This document shows, in pieces, positions 1-7,902 of a DNA stretch of 32,838 bases. Each line of letters opens with the position of its first letter. Positions within the stretch are counted from its first letter, which is position 1. This DNA comes from an uncultured Flavobacteriales bacterium (lineage in GTDB: Bacteria > Bacteroidota > Bacteroidia > Palsa-965), in assembly GCA_946478675.1 (NCBI GenBank), contig CAMLEF010000007.1, positions 1 through 32,838 of the forward strand. The letters run 5' to 3'. The translations under genes and the position numbers were made by a program. The notes beneath the pieces were generated by a model, which was not told the DNA's origin, made no database searches, and saw only the letters and a list, made by a program, of their open reading frames with translations.

Positions 1-368
1 TCGTTCATGAGGCGGTGCGACGTGGCGAAGGCCCAGCCGGGCAGCATCTTCGGCGCAAGGCGGCGCAGCATGAGTCGCTTGTAACGGCGGGAGAGATTTT
101 CGCGCTCGGGAAATTTGAATGTGAGCCATGCCACGCTTCCGAAAAATCCGAGCGTCACCACGAGCATGATCACGAACGGCCAGGCTTTGTCGCTGTATTT
201 TTCGATCTCGATCAAATAGCTCATGATCGCCATCACCACGATGAAAACAGTGGAAGACGCGATCCAAAGCAGCGGCTTGCGACGCAGGATGATGCGCTGC
301 GTTTCGAGCTTTTTCAGGGTCTCCTGTTCTTCGGGCGAAAAGAGGGAGAAAAACGATGCCGGAGTCAT
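1..368 (-). CDS. Partial membrane protein, possibly DUF3137-like
   Basis: The N-terminal 122 residues are visible; the gene runs off the left edge of the window. The ATG at 366-368 is followed by a charged amphipathic stretch (residues 11-32). Two hydrophobic segments then follow at about residues 33-53 and 63-84, and a basic region rich in Arg and Leu (residues 93-110). The layout of a short helical lead, two membrane helices and a soluble domain resembles the DUF3137 family, but the diagnostic C-terminal domain lies outside the window. That assignment is inference. The protein is expected in the inner membrane with a soluble cytoplasmic part. No clear promoter is visible upstream. Confidence 0.6.
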   Translation of the reverse strand, partial: MTPASFFSLFSPEEQETLKKLETQRIILRRKPLLWIASSTVFIVVMAIMSYLIEIEKYSDKAWPFVIMLVVTLGFFGSVAWLTFKFPERENLSRRYKRLMLRRLAPKMLPGWAFATSHRLMN

Positions 369-522
369 GGATTTGACGTCCGCCAAGTTAGGGAAATTAA
401 TACGCCCGGTTGAAGGAAGCGTTTACAAATGGCAAACCCGGATTTAACATTTACAGTTTCCCCAACAAATCGACAAACGCTTTTCAACCGGGGTGTGGCG
501 GAAACAGCGGTGTGTTCATGGA

Positions 523-876
523 TCAGAATTGAGCAACGGTTTTCTGCTCCGGCGAAATGAAAATATAAAATGCCGTTCCGATCACCGGGAGAAAAAGCAG
601 CGCCAGGAACCACAGCACTTTGTTGGTATTGTTCGTGAATTCGCTGCGCATGAGATCGAACAGCGACCAGAAGAAGAGAAACGCGAACCACAACGCAACC
701 GTAAACAGTAACGTCGCACCCATGCAAAGGAGAAGAAACAGGATGAAGGACGGCGCATGTCCGTCAGCGGATATTTTGTTTTGCTGAAGGAATCGGGCGG
801 TAATGGCAGCCGGGGCCAGGAAGATGGCGAAGAGAATGAAAAAAGAGCGGACGGATTTTTTCAGGATGGCAGGCAT
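523..876 (-). CDS. Small membrane protein, PLDc_N-like
   Basis: A 117-residue protein with three hydrophobic segments at about residues 10-28, 42-72 and 86-107. Residues 68-108 (FFWSLFDLMRSEF, then NKVLWFLALLFLPVIGTAFY) match the two-helix PLDc_N pattern: W..xDh.rs..., K.lW......lPxiG...Y. That domain is found alone in many small Bacteroidota membrane proteins and at the N-terminus of cardiolipin synthases. No phospholipase D catalytic domain is present, so no enzymatic role is assigned. The gene is monocistronic between two minus-strand neighbours. A TACCTTTA box, one base from TAnnTTTG, lies 4 bases upstream of the ATG. Confidence 0.7.
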   Translation of the reverse strand: MPAILKKSVRSFFILFAIFLAPAAITARFLQQNKISADGHAPSFILFLLLCMGATLLFTVALWFAFLFFWSLFDLMRSEFTNNTNKVLWFLALLFLPVIGTAFYIFISPEQKTVAQF

Positions 877-880
877 CGGG

Positions 881-888
881 TAAAGGTA
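881..888 (-). promoter_or_regulatory. -7 box of the PLDc_N-like gene
   Basis: Read on the minus strand the site is TACCTTTA, a 7 of 8 match to TAnnTTTG. It ends 4 bases before the ATG at 876, which implies a leaderless or nearly leaderless transcript. The same octamer lies 5 bases before the gene at 10635. Confidence 0.45.
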
Positions 889-911
889 GAAAAGGGACGT
901 AACCCTTCAGG

Positions 912-1265
912 TCAGGAGTGCGTGATGATTTCCTGCGTAGTAATTTCAATAAGGTTGCCCTGCCGGATCAACTCCTGTATCCGCTCATGATGTTCTGCAA
1001 ACAAATTCAGCAGTAACTGGTTTTTGATATTGCCGGTGCGAACAAGAATAAGTTTCTCCGGCTTCCGGGTTAATAAAAACGAATCGAGAAAATCACTGTC
1101 TTTTGTTACGACGATGCGATTTTGGTCAGTCGCGAATTGAATAATGGAATTGTCGGTTGAAGCGTTTTTCGCCGGGAGATCCAACGTGTGAATAGCATCG
1201 TATCCCAGCCTGCACAACAGATCGGCAAGTGATTTCGGAAGCTGCGCGTCGATCAGGAACTTCAC
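912..1265 (-). CDS. DUF5615 PIN-like protein, putative toxin
   Basis: A 117-residue protein starting at a GTG whose bases overlap the TGA stop of the upstream DUF433 gene (GTGA junction). The N-terminus MKFLIDAQLP carries the conserved first acidic residue (D6). Residues 51-59, IVVTKDSDF, carry the second acidic cluster (D56, D58) typical of the DUF5615 branch of the PIN-like nuclease fold. PIN-like toxins cut RNA, but cleavage by this protein is inference. The four-base overlap suggests translational coupling, which keeps antitoxin synthesis ahead of toxin. Length is normal for the family. Confidence 0.8.
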   Translation of the reverse strand: MKFLIDAQLPKSLADLLCRLGYDAIHTLDLPAKNASTDNSIIQFATDQNRIVVTKDSDFLDSFLLTRKPEKLILVRTGNIKNQLLLNLFAEHHERIQELIRQGNLIEITTQEIITHS

Positions 1266-1492
1266 GAGGCGATATGGTAGATGCTTTTAATGCTCGCAAG
1301 GCGGGCGGCATATTCCATGCACGCCAGAAGGTCTTCTTTTTCAAGATCGGGATAATCCGAAAGAATCTCTTCGGTCGTCATCCCTGATGCAAACAGCTCG
1401 AGCATATTCTCAACGGGATAACGCAACCCCCGGATGCACGGTTTCCCATGACAAATTTCGGGATGAATGGTGATGCGATCTAAGAGGCTCAT
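1262..1492 (-). CDS. DUF433 protein, putative antitoxin
   Basis: A 76-residue protein matching DUF433, a small helix-turn-helix family usually paired with a PIN-like toxin. The hallmark is residues 13-27, ICHGKPCIRGLRYPV. It is followed by the helical pattern G-MTTEEILSDYPDL and the C-terminal EDLLACMEYAA. The frame stays open upstream to 1684, but ATG 1492 is chosen. The family begins here, the upstream stretch has no family character, and a perfect TATTTTTG box sits 5 bases before this ATG. By analogy with VapB-type antitoxins it would neutralise the downstream product and repress the operon; that is inference. Confidence 0.85.
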   Translation of the reverse strand: MSLLDRITIHPEICHGKPCIRGLRYPVENMLELFASGMTTEEILSDYPDLEKEDLLACMEYAARLASIKSIYHIAS

Positions 1493-1497
1493 GCATA

Positions 1498-1505
1498 CAA
1501 AAATA
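1498..1505 (-). promoter_or_regulatory. Promoter -7 box of the DUF433/DUF5615 pair
   Basis: On the minus strand TATTTTTG matches TAnnTTTG exactly and ends 5 bases before the ATG. A TTG lies about 20 bases further upstream, a spacing that fits the Bacteroidota -33/-7 promoter. The transcript would be almost leaderless. Confidence 0.6.
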
Positions 1506-1877
1506 CCGCAAGTTGACCGACGAGTCAAGACTTTGTTATAACAGTTTCCGGTGAAAGTGATATAAAAATCAAGAGTCTCTTTGCTTCCACGGCGGCGAAT
1601 AGTGTTAATATCCAGATTCGTCCGGAATCTCCGTGCCCCCGCGTCTCCGCGGTTAATTTTTTTCTTGTGATGCGATAGTATCATTTGATGCTATCAAAAA
1701 TCGTAAAAACCTAATATCCAACCGCTCAGAAAACAGTGCTAAAATCAGTTAACAAATACCCCCAAATTTTCCAACCAAAAACCCACAAAAGATTTCAACA
1801 TTTCTCCCTGTTTTTCAGCAGCAAACGAAGAGTATTAACAACATTTCAACATGGCCTGAATGCCCCGTCAATTCGGA

Positions 1878-1885
1878 TAAATTTG
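1878..1885 (+). promoter_or_regulatory. -7 box of the mksFEB operon
   Basis: TAAATTTG matches TAnnTTTG exactly and ends 7 bases before the ATG at 1893, so the mksF mRNA is predicted to be leaderless or nearly so. No clear -33 TTG is visible at the usual distance. Confidence 0.55.
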
Positions 1886-1892
1886 TGTGCCT

Positions 1893-3296
1893 ATGAATGA
1901 ACAGCTTTCCATTCTCCCGCCCGCGCTCCGTGCCGGCCGCACGCTGCACCTTCCCAAGATCCTCCGGGATCGCTACGACCTGCTGGTGCCCCGGCAGGAA
2001 GACGGCCTGATCGTGCTTGCGCTCTACCAGAAAGTCCGCGCGGGCACCATCGAACGCGCCTTCCCCGAACGCATCATCGTGGAAACCATCAAGCAGGTGT
2101 ACACCGAGCTCGGCATGGCTTCCGCACGCGGCGAGGAAACCCAGAAGTACGACCAGACGCTCCACCGCCTGCTCCGTCACTTCCTCGACAAAAACATCGA
2201 AGGCAAGTCGTACCAGCTCAGCTCCTACGCGGAAAATTTCTGCGACATGCTCGAGCGCGAGGTGCACACTGCCATCAATCCTTCGCAGATCCAGAAAACC
2301 TTCAACGACCTCGTGCTGCTGCTCGGCATCAAGCTCGAGACGCTCGAAGATTTCCGCCACTGGTACCACACGCAGTTCTTCAAGCACAAGAGCGACATCG
2401 GCTCACAGCTGCGTTCGCTCCAGGCGCAGATCGAAGACACGATCGACCAGCTGAACGAGCTGGTGAAGAACGAGCAGGACAACTTCCGCGAAATGCTCAT
2501 CGGCTGCGAAGCGCTGCTCGACCGCATCAAGGAACAGGCCGACAAGCTTTCGTCTGCGTTTTCCTCGAAAGACGACATCAAGCAGCTGCTCGACGATGCG
2601 ACGCTCGGTGAAGAATTCGAATTCCGCGAGATGAAGCGCGAGGTGCGCACGTACTTCAAAGACATCGAGCACCGCCTCATCAACGTCTCGCACACGATCG
2701 ACCGCATCAAGCCGAAGATCAACAAGCTTTACAACGATTTCGAGAAGCGCGACTTCGACCGTAAGATCGAAACGTTCCTGCTGTACATGCTGAAAAATTC
2801 CACCAGCAAGTTCGGCCGCGCGAAAAAGCTCGTCGGTCGTACGGTGCATGACGTGCAGGTGTTCCTCCCGAAAAACATCCGCGAGAAAGAATTCTTCAGC
2901 GACCGCACGCGCATCACCGACATCGAATACATGCAGCTGCTCGAACCGCCGCCGATCACCGTGCAGAACCTCGACTGGGATGCGGAAGACCTCGCGCGCC
3001 AGGCCGAGCTGCGCCGCCGTTTCATCGAACGGGAACAGCGCATCGAGCAATGGTTCAACGCCATCTCGGAAGACGTCGAGAAGAAGAAGAAAGTCAACTT
3101 CGGCGAGTACTACTACAAGATCCTGCATAAGGACAACGACTACGAAGAAGCCATCAAGGAAGCGACCCTGGTGCTCAAAGAATTTACCAAGAAGGAAGGA
3201 TACGAAGTCACCGTTAGCGAAGAGTTCGTCCTCGATCCTAAACAACCCAACATCGGAATATGGAAGATGCAAATCAAAAAAAGTACGGTTTCCTAG
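1893..3296 (+). CDS. mksF: MksF/JetA-like condensin kleisin subunit
   Basis: A 467-residue protein and first gene of a three-gene condensin operon. ATG 1893 is preferred over GTG 1887 because a TAnnTTTG box ends 7 bases upstream of it. Residues 80-120 look like a winged-helix domain, with a YQLSSYAENFCDML wing/helix pattern. Residues 165-310 are strongly helical and charged, as in the MukF/MksF middle region. The C-terminal 90 residues (EYYYKILHKDNDYEEAI onward) would be the second winged helix, which contacts the SMC head. Kleisins bridge the two ATPase heads of the SMC dimer. Length fits MksF/JetA. Assignment rests on gene order and on clearer matches in the two partners. The frame overlaps mksE by 37 bases. 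Confidence 0.75.
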   Translation: MNEQLSILPPALRAGRTLHLPKILRDRYDLLVPRQEDGLIVLALYQKVRAGTIERAFPERIIVETIKQVYTELGMASARGEETQKYDQTLHRLLRHFLDKNIEGKSYQLSSYAENFCDMLEREVHTAINPSQIQKTFNDLVLLLGIKLETLEDFRHWYHTQFFKHKSDIGSQLRSLQAQIEDTIDQLNELVKNEQDNFREMLIGCEALLDRIKEQADKLSSAFSSKDDIKQLLDDATLGEEFEFREMKREVRTYFKDIEHRLINVSHTIDRIKPKINKLYNDFEKRDFDRKIETFLLYMLKNSTSKFGRAKKLVGRTVHDVQVFLPKNIREKEFFSDRTRITDIEYMQLLEPPPITVQNLDWDAEDLARQAELRRRFIEREQRIEQWFNAISEDVEKKKKVNFGEYYYKILHKDNDYEEAIKEATLVLKEFTKKEGYEVTVSEEFVLDPKQPNIGIWKMQIKKSTVS

Positions 3297-3964
3297 AATC
3301 GGACGAAGCCAACAACCTGTTCGCTGATCTCGACTTTTCGCTCAAAGCGGGACAGCACGTGCAGAATTATCCGCACCAGGTGGAGCTCTTCAACTTCATC
3401 GAGAAGTACGAAGACGAGCTTCGCCTGTACTACCGGAACCTCTTCAAGGTGAATCTCGCTTCGAAGGGAACCGACTACAACCGCTACTTCTATCTCGAGA
3501 TGGACGAAGAAAGCCGCGGTATCGTGAAGTCGCGCGCGAAAAAACTCTCGCCGGAATACACGCTGCTCGGCATCCTGCTGCTGAAGATCCACCGCATCGA
3601 CAAGTACTTCATCAACGATATCTACATTCCTGACCTCATCCAGCTCATCAAGAGCAACGACGAGTACAAGAATTACATCTACAACCTCTTCGCCAAACGC
3701 CGCGAGAAGGAAGCGACCGATATCGACGAAGCAACGATCGACGAATGGGTGCGTAACGCCCTCATGCAGTTCGAGCGCCTCGGCTGGATCCACTTCGATC
3801 CGCGCAACAAAGATCTTTTCGAGATCATGCCGTCGATCGATCGCCTGTTCACGATGTACTCCTACGAGATCCACAACATCGATCGCCTCATCGACGAAAC
3901 GAACACGATCGAAGAAAAAACCGGCGGATTGTACCCGGTTGAAGAAGGAAACGATAACGAGTAA
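3260..3964 (+). CDS. mksE: MksE/JetB-like condensin accessory subunit
   Basis: A 234-residue protein starting inside the end of the kleisin gene (37-base overlap), which suggests coupled translation. The N-terminus, YGFLESDEANNLFADLDFS, resembles the MukE/MksE opening. Residues 47-65 then give the 'LRLYYRNLF...YNRYFYL' pattern of the first winged helix. A second helical block (residues 85-185) ends in a wing-like 'ALMQFERLGWIHFDP'. MksE binds the kleisin and modulates DNA loading by the SMC ATPase. No catalytic residues are expected. The last 20 residues are acidic and Gly-rich. The family assignment is fairly firm. Whether it belongs to a chromosomal MksBEF or a Wadjet-type complex cannot be settled from this gene alone. 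Confidence 0.8.
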   Translation: MEDANQKKYGFLESDEANNLFADLDFSLKAGQHVQNYPHQVELFNFIEKYEDELRLYYRNLFKVNLASKGTDYNRYFYLEMDEESRGIVKSRAKKLSPEYTLLGILLLKIHRIDKYFINDIYIPDLIQLIKSNDEYKNYIYNLFAKRREKEATDIDEATIDEWVRNALMQFERLGWIHFDPRNKDLFEIMPSIDRLFTMYSYEIHNIDRLIDETNTIEEKTGGLYPVEEGNDNE

Positions 3965-3970
3965 AAAAAC

Positions 3971-4037
3971 TGGTCATTCGGTCATTCGGTCATTCGGGGT
4001 TTCCCGGGAGCCGAATGACCGAATGACCGAATGAACC
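3971..4037 (+). repeat. 24-bp perfect hairpin of iterated octamers before mksB
   Basis: The left arm (3974-3997) is three tandem copies of TCATTCGG. The right arm (4011-4034) is three copies of its complement, CCGAATGA. The arms pair perfectly over 24 bp around a 13-base loop at 3998-4010. Flanking TGG and CCA can extend the stem past a one-base bulge. No T-tract follows, so it is not a simple intrinsic terminator. It lies 6 bases after the mksE stop and ends 6 bases before the mksB ATG. That position would fold over or abut the mksB initiation region in the transcript. Confidence 0.9.
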
Positions 4038-4043
4038 AATATC

Positions 4044-7000
4044 ATGAAACAATACCCGCGCATTTTTTCGCTGTCGACGGTAGGCGTGATCTACCACAAC
4101 AACTGCGACTACCTGATGCACCCGCTGCGTACGGACTTCACCGGCGGTTCCGGTTCCGGTAAATCGGTCATCGCCGACTTGCTCCAGCTGATCTTTGTAG
4201 CGAAGAAAGAATTCTGGGAATCCGGCACGGACGTCATGACGACGGAAAAACGTACCGTGGAAGGTATCGTCCTCAAGCAGGGCGGCGAGCAGGGCAACTT
4301 CGGCTATGCGTTCGCGAACATCGAGATCGACAAAGGAAAATTCATCGTCGTTGGTACGCACGTGCAGACAAACGCGCGCTCGATCTACCCGTTCATCATC
4401 CAGAAAGGTTTTGACTTCAGCCCGGATGTCGAGATGAACCTGCAGCCGATGGATCATTTCCTGCTGTACCGCGATTTCCTGCCGGGCAACCAGATTCTCC
4501 CGATCGACAAGCTGAAAGATCATTTCGAAAAACGCGGACTCAGCCTGCGCCACTTCAACCAGCGCACCGCGGAATTCCACCGCACGCTCTACAACAACCA
4601 GATCCTCTCGACGGATTTCAGCACCGACGAACGCAAGCTGAAAACCTTCGCGCAGATCCTGCAATCGTTTGCCCGCGGTAAAGGCATCGGCGCGAAATCG
4701 GAAGACCTCAAGAACTTCCTCTTCGCGAACGACGACGACCAGAACAAGGAATACGAAAAGCGCAAGAAGGAGATCGAAGAAGCGCACGAAGAATACAAAC
4801 GCCGCGCACGCGTTTACGAAACCGTGAAGCTGAAGAAGGACCGCCTGCTTTCGTTGCTCGAAGACAAGAAAAAACGCGACTCCGCTTCCCATCGCGCATT
4901 GCTGCTCGAAACCGGCTGGGCCTTCCAGCAGAAAGATGTCGTAGGCCGCGATCTCATCCGCACGCAGAAAGAAACGGCTTACGTGAACCTGCAGCAGATC
5001 ATGCTCGAGCAGCGTGTGAACGAGCTCAACAGCGAAGCCGTAGAACGCGAACTTGATTCGATCGTCGCAGAGCGTGAGAAGCTTTCGCAGGAGCTCGAAT
5101 CCCGCAGGAAGCAGCGCGAATTCGCCGAGAAGAACCGCGCTTCTTATGAGAAAGCCTACAACATTTCCCAGTCGGAATACGATGAAGCTTCGGCGAAATG
5201 GTCGAAAGTGAAATCGGTGGAAGTATGGCTGCGCGCTTACAAAACGATCGAGAACGTACGCGAGCAGTTCATGCGCCAGGATAAAGTGGTGCGCGACCGC
5301 CAGAAGCTCGAGGAATTCGAGAGCTTCCTTTCGGAGCGCCGCATGTACGCCGAGTTTGCTCAATCGACCTGGGCGCAGGATTACCGCCTTGCACAAGCGG
5401 AATACGACGGCCTCATGGACCAGCTCGACACCGAGATCCATCGCCTCGAGCAAGTGCTGCCGCTCTTCGACAGCGACAACAAAGACTCCGTCATCCAGTG
5501 GGCGATCCGCAATGCGGGCAAGCTGACGAAAGAAGAGGAGTCGATCCTCATGCATTTCAAAGCGCTCAGCACGAAGAAGCCCACGGAGAAATCCGAAGGC
5601 GTGCGCTTCATCCCCGATCCGGAAAGCATATACAAATCCGTCAAGCCGGTTGATAAAGACGCGAACGGTTTCTGGGTCGACCTCGGTGGCGTGATGGAAT
5701 ACGTTCCGCTCGTACAGAAGCAGCTCTTCAACAATCCGAAAACGATCGAGCAGGAGCTGAAAAAATACGGCGACACGATCGGCAAGGAGCTCGAGAAGCT
5801 GACCACGGAACGCGACCAGCACCGCGGCATGCGCGAGCAACTCGTGGAATTCGGTTTCAACCAGCAGGTCGCCGAGATCTGGCTGCGCCGCGACGAGCTG
5901 ACGAAGTTCGTTCCGGACGATACGATGCTCATGTCGAAAGAAGAATTCGAGATGACCGTCGACCTCTTCACGAACCCGAAGAACAACCTGCGCCTGCAAT
6001 ACGAAGAAGCAAAGAAGAACTGGGAAGACGCACTGCAGAAGCTGCGTGAAGCCGACGACATCATCACGAATTCACAAGGCAGTCTCGCCGCCATCGAAGC
6101 ACAGATCCGCCAGCTGGAGCTCACGCAGCTTCCGGACAAAGAGCGCGAACTGAAAAACTTCAAGCAGGAACGCAAAGCGCTGCAGGAACGTTTCAGCGAT
6201 TGGGAGAAAGACGTGCTTACCTATCTCAAAGCTTCCGAAGGCGAGCAGAGCCAGGTGAAAGTGAACCAGGAGATTCGCGCGATCGAGAAGGAGCACGGCT
6301 CGAGCACGAAGATGCTGTACAATGCGTTCTCGCAGCGCCTGCAGGAAATTTCCCGCAAGCAGGGATCGCTCGAGCAGCGCCTCATCGGGCTGATGGAGCA
6401 GATGCCGAACCTCGACAGCCGCTTCAACGATGCGCACAAGCGTTACGTGGAGCAGATCGGCGAGTTCAAGCCGGAAGAGCTGACGGAGCAGGTGGAAGAA
6501 TCGCAGGTGAACAAAGCGAAAGTCACCGTGATCACGACGCAGAAAGCGTTCGAATCGAACTTCGACGGCATCCTGAAAGACGAGAAATTCAACATCGACG
6601 ACGAGCGCCTCAAAGGCAATCACCATTACGATTTCCAGACGCTTGCGGAAGTGATGCTGCCGAAGATCGTGCAGAACCCGAACCGTGTCGAAGAAGATCT
6701 CGCCAGCGACGTGGAAGAGCATCTCCGTTCCATCAACCAGAAGATGAACGAGATCAACGACCACAAGCTGAAGATCATCAACGGCATCTTCTCGAAGATC
6801 GAAGAAGTGTACAGCGAGTACCACGATCGTATCGACGACATGCGCGAGTTCTTCCGCCAGAATAAAATTTCCGGCGGTCACTACGTCGAGATCAACTTCG
6901 ATCCGTCGAAAGCGTACCCGATCAGCTGGATCCGCAGCCTGAACAAGCAGATCGCTGCGAAAGCGCAGAACGTCGGTCTCTTCAAGATGTTCGAAGTGGA

Positions 7001-7532
7001 GAACGAAGGAGCCGATGCGATCATCCTGAAAGCGTTCCTCGAACACAGCGACGGCAAGAACGTGAAGCCCGACATCAAGAAGCTGACGAACCCGAAATCG
7101 TATTTCGATCTTTCCATCAGCCTCAAGACGCCGAAAGGCGAGGACGCGCCGGGATCGAACGGTCAGAACTACACGATGCTCGCGCTGCTCTGTATCGCAC
7201 GTCTTTCCATCATCGACAGCGACCGCGCCAGCCGCAAAGACCGCAAGATCAAGCGTGGCGTTCGCTTCATGACGATCGACGAAGTTGCGGGCCTCGGTGA
7301 GAACTTCGACATGCTGTACGAGCTGGCGAAGAACTACGACTACCAGATCCTCACGATGACGATCGACCCGATCGGCCGCTTCGAAGAAGGCAAGCAGAAC
7401 ATCTATACGCTGCGCAAAAACAACAACCCGGAGTTCCACAACATCAACCCGACTCCGCTCGCGCAGTTCAGCTACGACAAGATCGTGGAGCATCTCAGCG
7501 AATACATTACATCGCTGCAGACGCAGAATTAA
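4044..7532 (+). CDS. mksB: MksB/JetC-like SMC condensin ATPase
   Basis: A 1162-residue SMC-type protein. The Walker A loop GGSGSGKS is at residues 34-41 (K40). A long heptad-rich coiled coil spans about 235-470. A globular hinge-like insertion at about 471-570 is followed by the returning coiled coil (571 to about 900). The C-terminal head carries a degenerate ABC signature (SNGQ at 1038-1041 instead of SGGQ) and Walker B FMTIDE (D1079, E1080). Bound ATP would drive head engagement and DNA loop handling together with MksF and MksE. Codons strongly favour C-ending forms (AAC, GAC, TTC, ATC), suggesting good expression. No MksG/JetD topoisomerase-like nuclease gene follows; a strong terminator comes 20 bases after the stop. 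Confidence 0.85.
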   Translation: MKQYPRIFSLSTVGVIYHNNCDYLMHPLRTDFTGGSGSGKSVIADLLQLIFVAKKEFWESGTDVMTTEKRTVEGIVLKQGGEQGNFGYAFANIEIDKGKFIVVGTHVQTNARSIYPFIIQKGFDFSPDVEMNLQPMDHFLLYRDFLPGNQILPIDKLKDHFEKRGLSLRHFNQRTAEFHRTLYNNQILSTDFSTDERKLKTFAQILQSFARGKGIGAKSEDLKNFLFANDDDQNKEYEKRKKEIEEAHEEYKRRARVYETVKLKKDRLLSLLEDKKKRDSASHRALLLETGWAFQQKDVVGRDLIRTQKETAYVNLQQIMLEQRVNELNSEAVERELDSIVAEREKLSQELESRRKQREFAEKNRASYEKAYNISQSEYDEASAKWSKVKSVEVWLRAYKTIENVREQFMRQDKVVRDRQKLEEFESFLSERRMYAEFAQSTWAQDYRLAQAEYDGLMDQLDTEIHRLEQVLPLFDSDNKDSVIQWAIRNAGKLTKEEESILMHFKALSTKKPTEKSEGVRFIPDPESIYKSVKPVDKDANGFWVDLGGVMEYVPLVQKQLFNNPKTIEQELKKYGDTIGKELEKLTTERDQHRGMREQLVEFGFNQQVAEIWLRRDELTKFVPDDTMLMSKEEFEMTVDLFTNPKNNLRLQYEEAKKNWEDALQKLREADDIITNSQGSLAAIEAQIRQLELTQLPDKERELKNFKQERKALQERFSDWEKDVLTYLKASEGEQSQVKVNQEIRAIEKEHGSSTKMLYNAFSQRLQEISRKQGSLEQRLIGLMEQMPNLDSRFNDAHKRYVEQIGEFKPEELTEQVEESQVNKAKVTVITTQKAFESNFDGILKDEKFNIDDERLKGNHHYDFQTLAEVMLPKIVQNPNRVEEDLASDVEEHLRSINQKMNEINDHKLKIINGIFSKIEEVYSEYHDRIDDMREFFRQNKISGGHYVEINFDPSKAYPISWIRSLNKQIAAKAQNVGLFKMFEVENEGADAIILKAFLEHSDGKNVKPDIKKLTNPKSYFDLSISLKTPKGEDAPGSNGQNYTMLALLCIARLSIIDSDRASRKDRKIKRGVRFMTIDEVAGLGENFDMLYELAKNYDYQILTMTIDPIGRFEEGKQNIYTLRKNNNPEFHNINPTPLAQFSYDKIVEHLSEYITSLQTQN

Positions 7533-7552
7533 GTTTCATCCGACCACTTACC

Positions 7553-7589
7553 AATGTGCCGTCACCACCCGTGACGGCACATTTTTTTT
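7553..7589 (+). terminator. Strong intrinsic terminator of the mks operon
   Basis: A 13-bp perfect stem (AATGTGCCGTCAC at 7553-7565 with its complement at 7571-7583) has a CACCC loop and a run of eight T from 7582. It closes the condensin operon and shows that the next gene is a separate unit. Confidence 0.95.
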
Positions 7590-7621
7590 GAACTAACTTC
7601 GCTGCGACTAAACACAAACCC

Positions 7622-7867
7622 ATGCAACCGCTTCGTATTCTCGCCGCCCTGTTTTTTATTGCCGCCATCAGTACCGCTGCCGGCGCAATACATCTTCACG
7701 AAAGCGCGCACAACACTTATTACAGCAACGTCCAGATCTACGATCGTCCTCTGGAATCACCAACCGCTGACGCTGGCATCGTACTCGGCCTTTGCATCGT
7801 GAGCGCCGTATGCTGTCTCTGCTGCACCTGGCTCGCCGTTACGCTTTTCAAAAGCAACGAAAAATAG
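7622..7867 (+). CDS. Small two-helix membrane protein, unknown
   Basis: An 81-residue protein with a hydrophobic N-terminus (residues 5-23, ending AAG), which is either a signal peptide or a membrane anchor. A second membrane segment at about residues 50-75 is Cys-rich (VSAVCCLCCTWLAV). The short loop between them contains His and Tyr residues (HLHESAHNTYY). A TAACTTCG box (7593-7600), 7 of 8 to TAnnTTTG, lies 21 bases upstream of the ATG. I do not recognise a family. Its separate promoter and upstream terminator argue against a role in the condensin complex. Confidence 0.6.
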   Translation: MQPLRILAALFFIAAISTAAGAIHLHESAHNTYYSNVQIYDRPLESPTADAGIVLGLCIVSAVCCLCCTWLAVTLFKSNEK

Positions 7868-7902
7868 AATCACCGTCTTAACCCCGAACAATAACCAACC
7901 TC

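Larger units (their letters stand above)
1493..1892. other. Divergent intergenic region with a repeat fragment
   Basis: This 400-base gap separates the toxin-antitoxin pair (minus) from the condensin operon (plus). It carries both promoters. At 1629-1656 there is a single copy of a CTCCGTG...CGTCTCCGCGGTTAA element, a word type seen as dispersed repeats in Bacteroidota. Positions 1673-1697 hold a short imperfect inverted repeat (GATAG...CTATC). Positions 1700-1860 are A/T-rich with no credible gene. The open frame extending from the antitoxin to 1684 is not considered coding. Confidence 0.5.

Noticed and set aside
1493..1684. N-terminal extension of the DUF433 antitoxin
   Set aside because: The extension lacks family character and passes through a promoter box and a repeat fragment.
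3990..5999. A 669-codon open frame antisense to mksB
   Set aside because: It is antisense to the condensin ATPase, with low-complexity Phe/Val/Arg-rich composition typical of antisense shadows.
7590..7902. A jetD/mksG gene downstream of mksB
   Set aside because: Only an 81-residue two-helix membrane protein is present, after a strong terminator.
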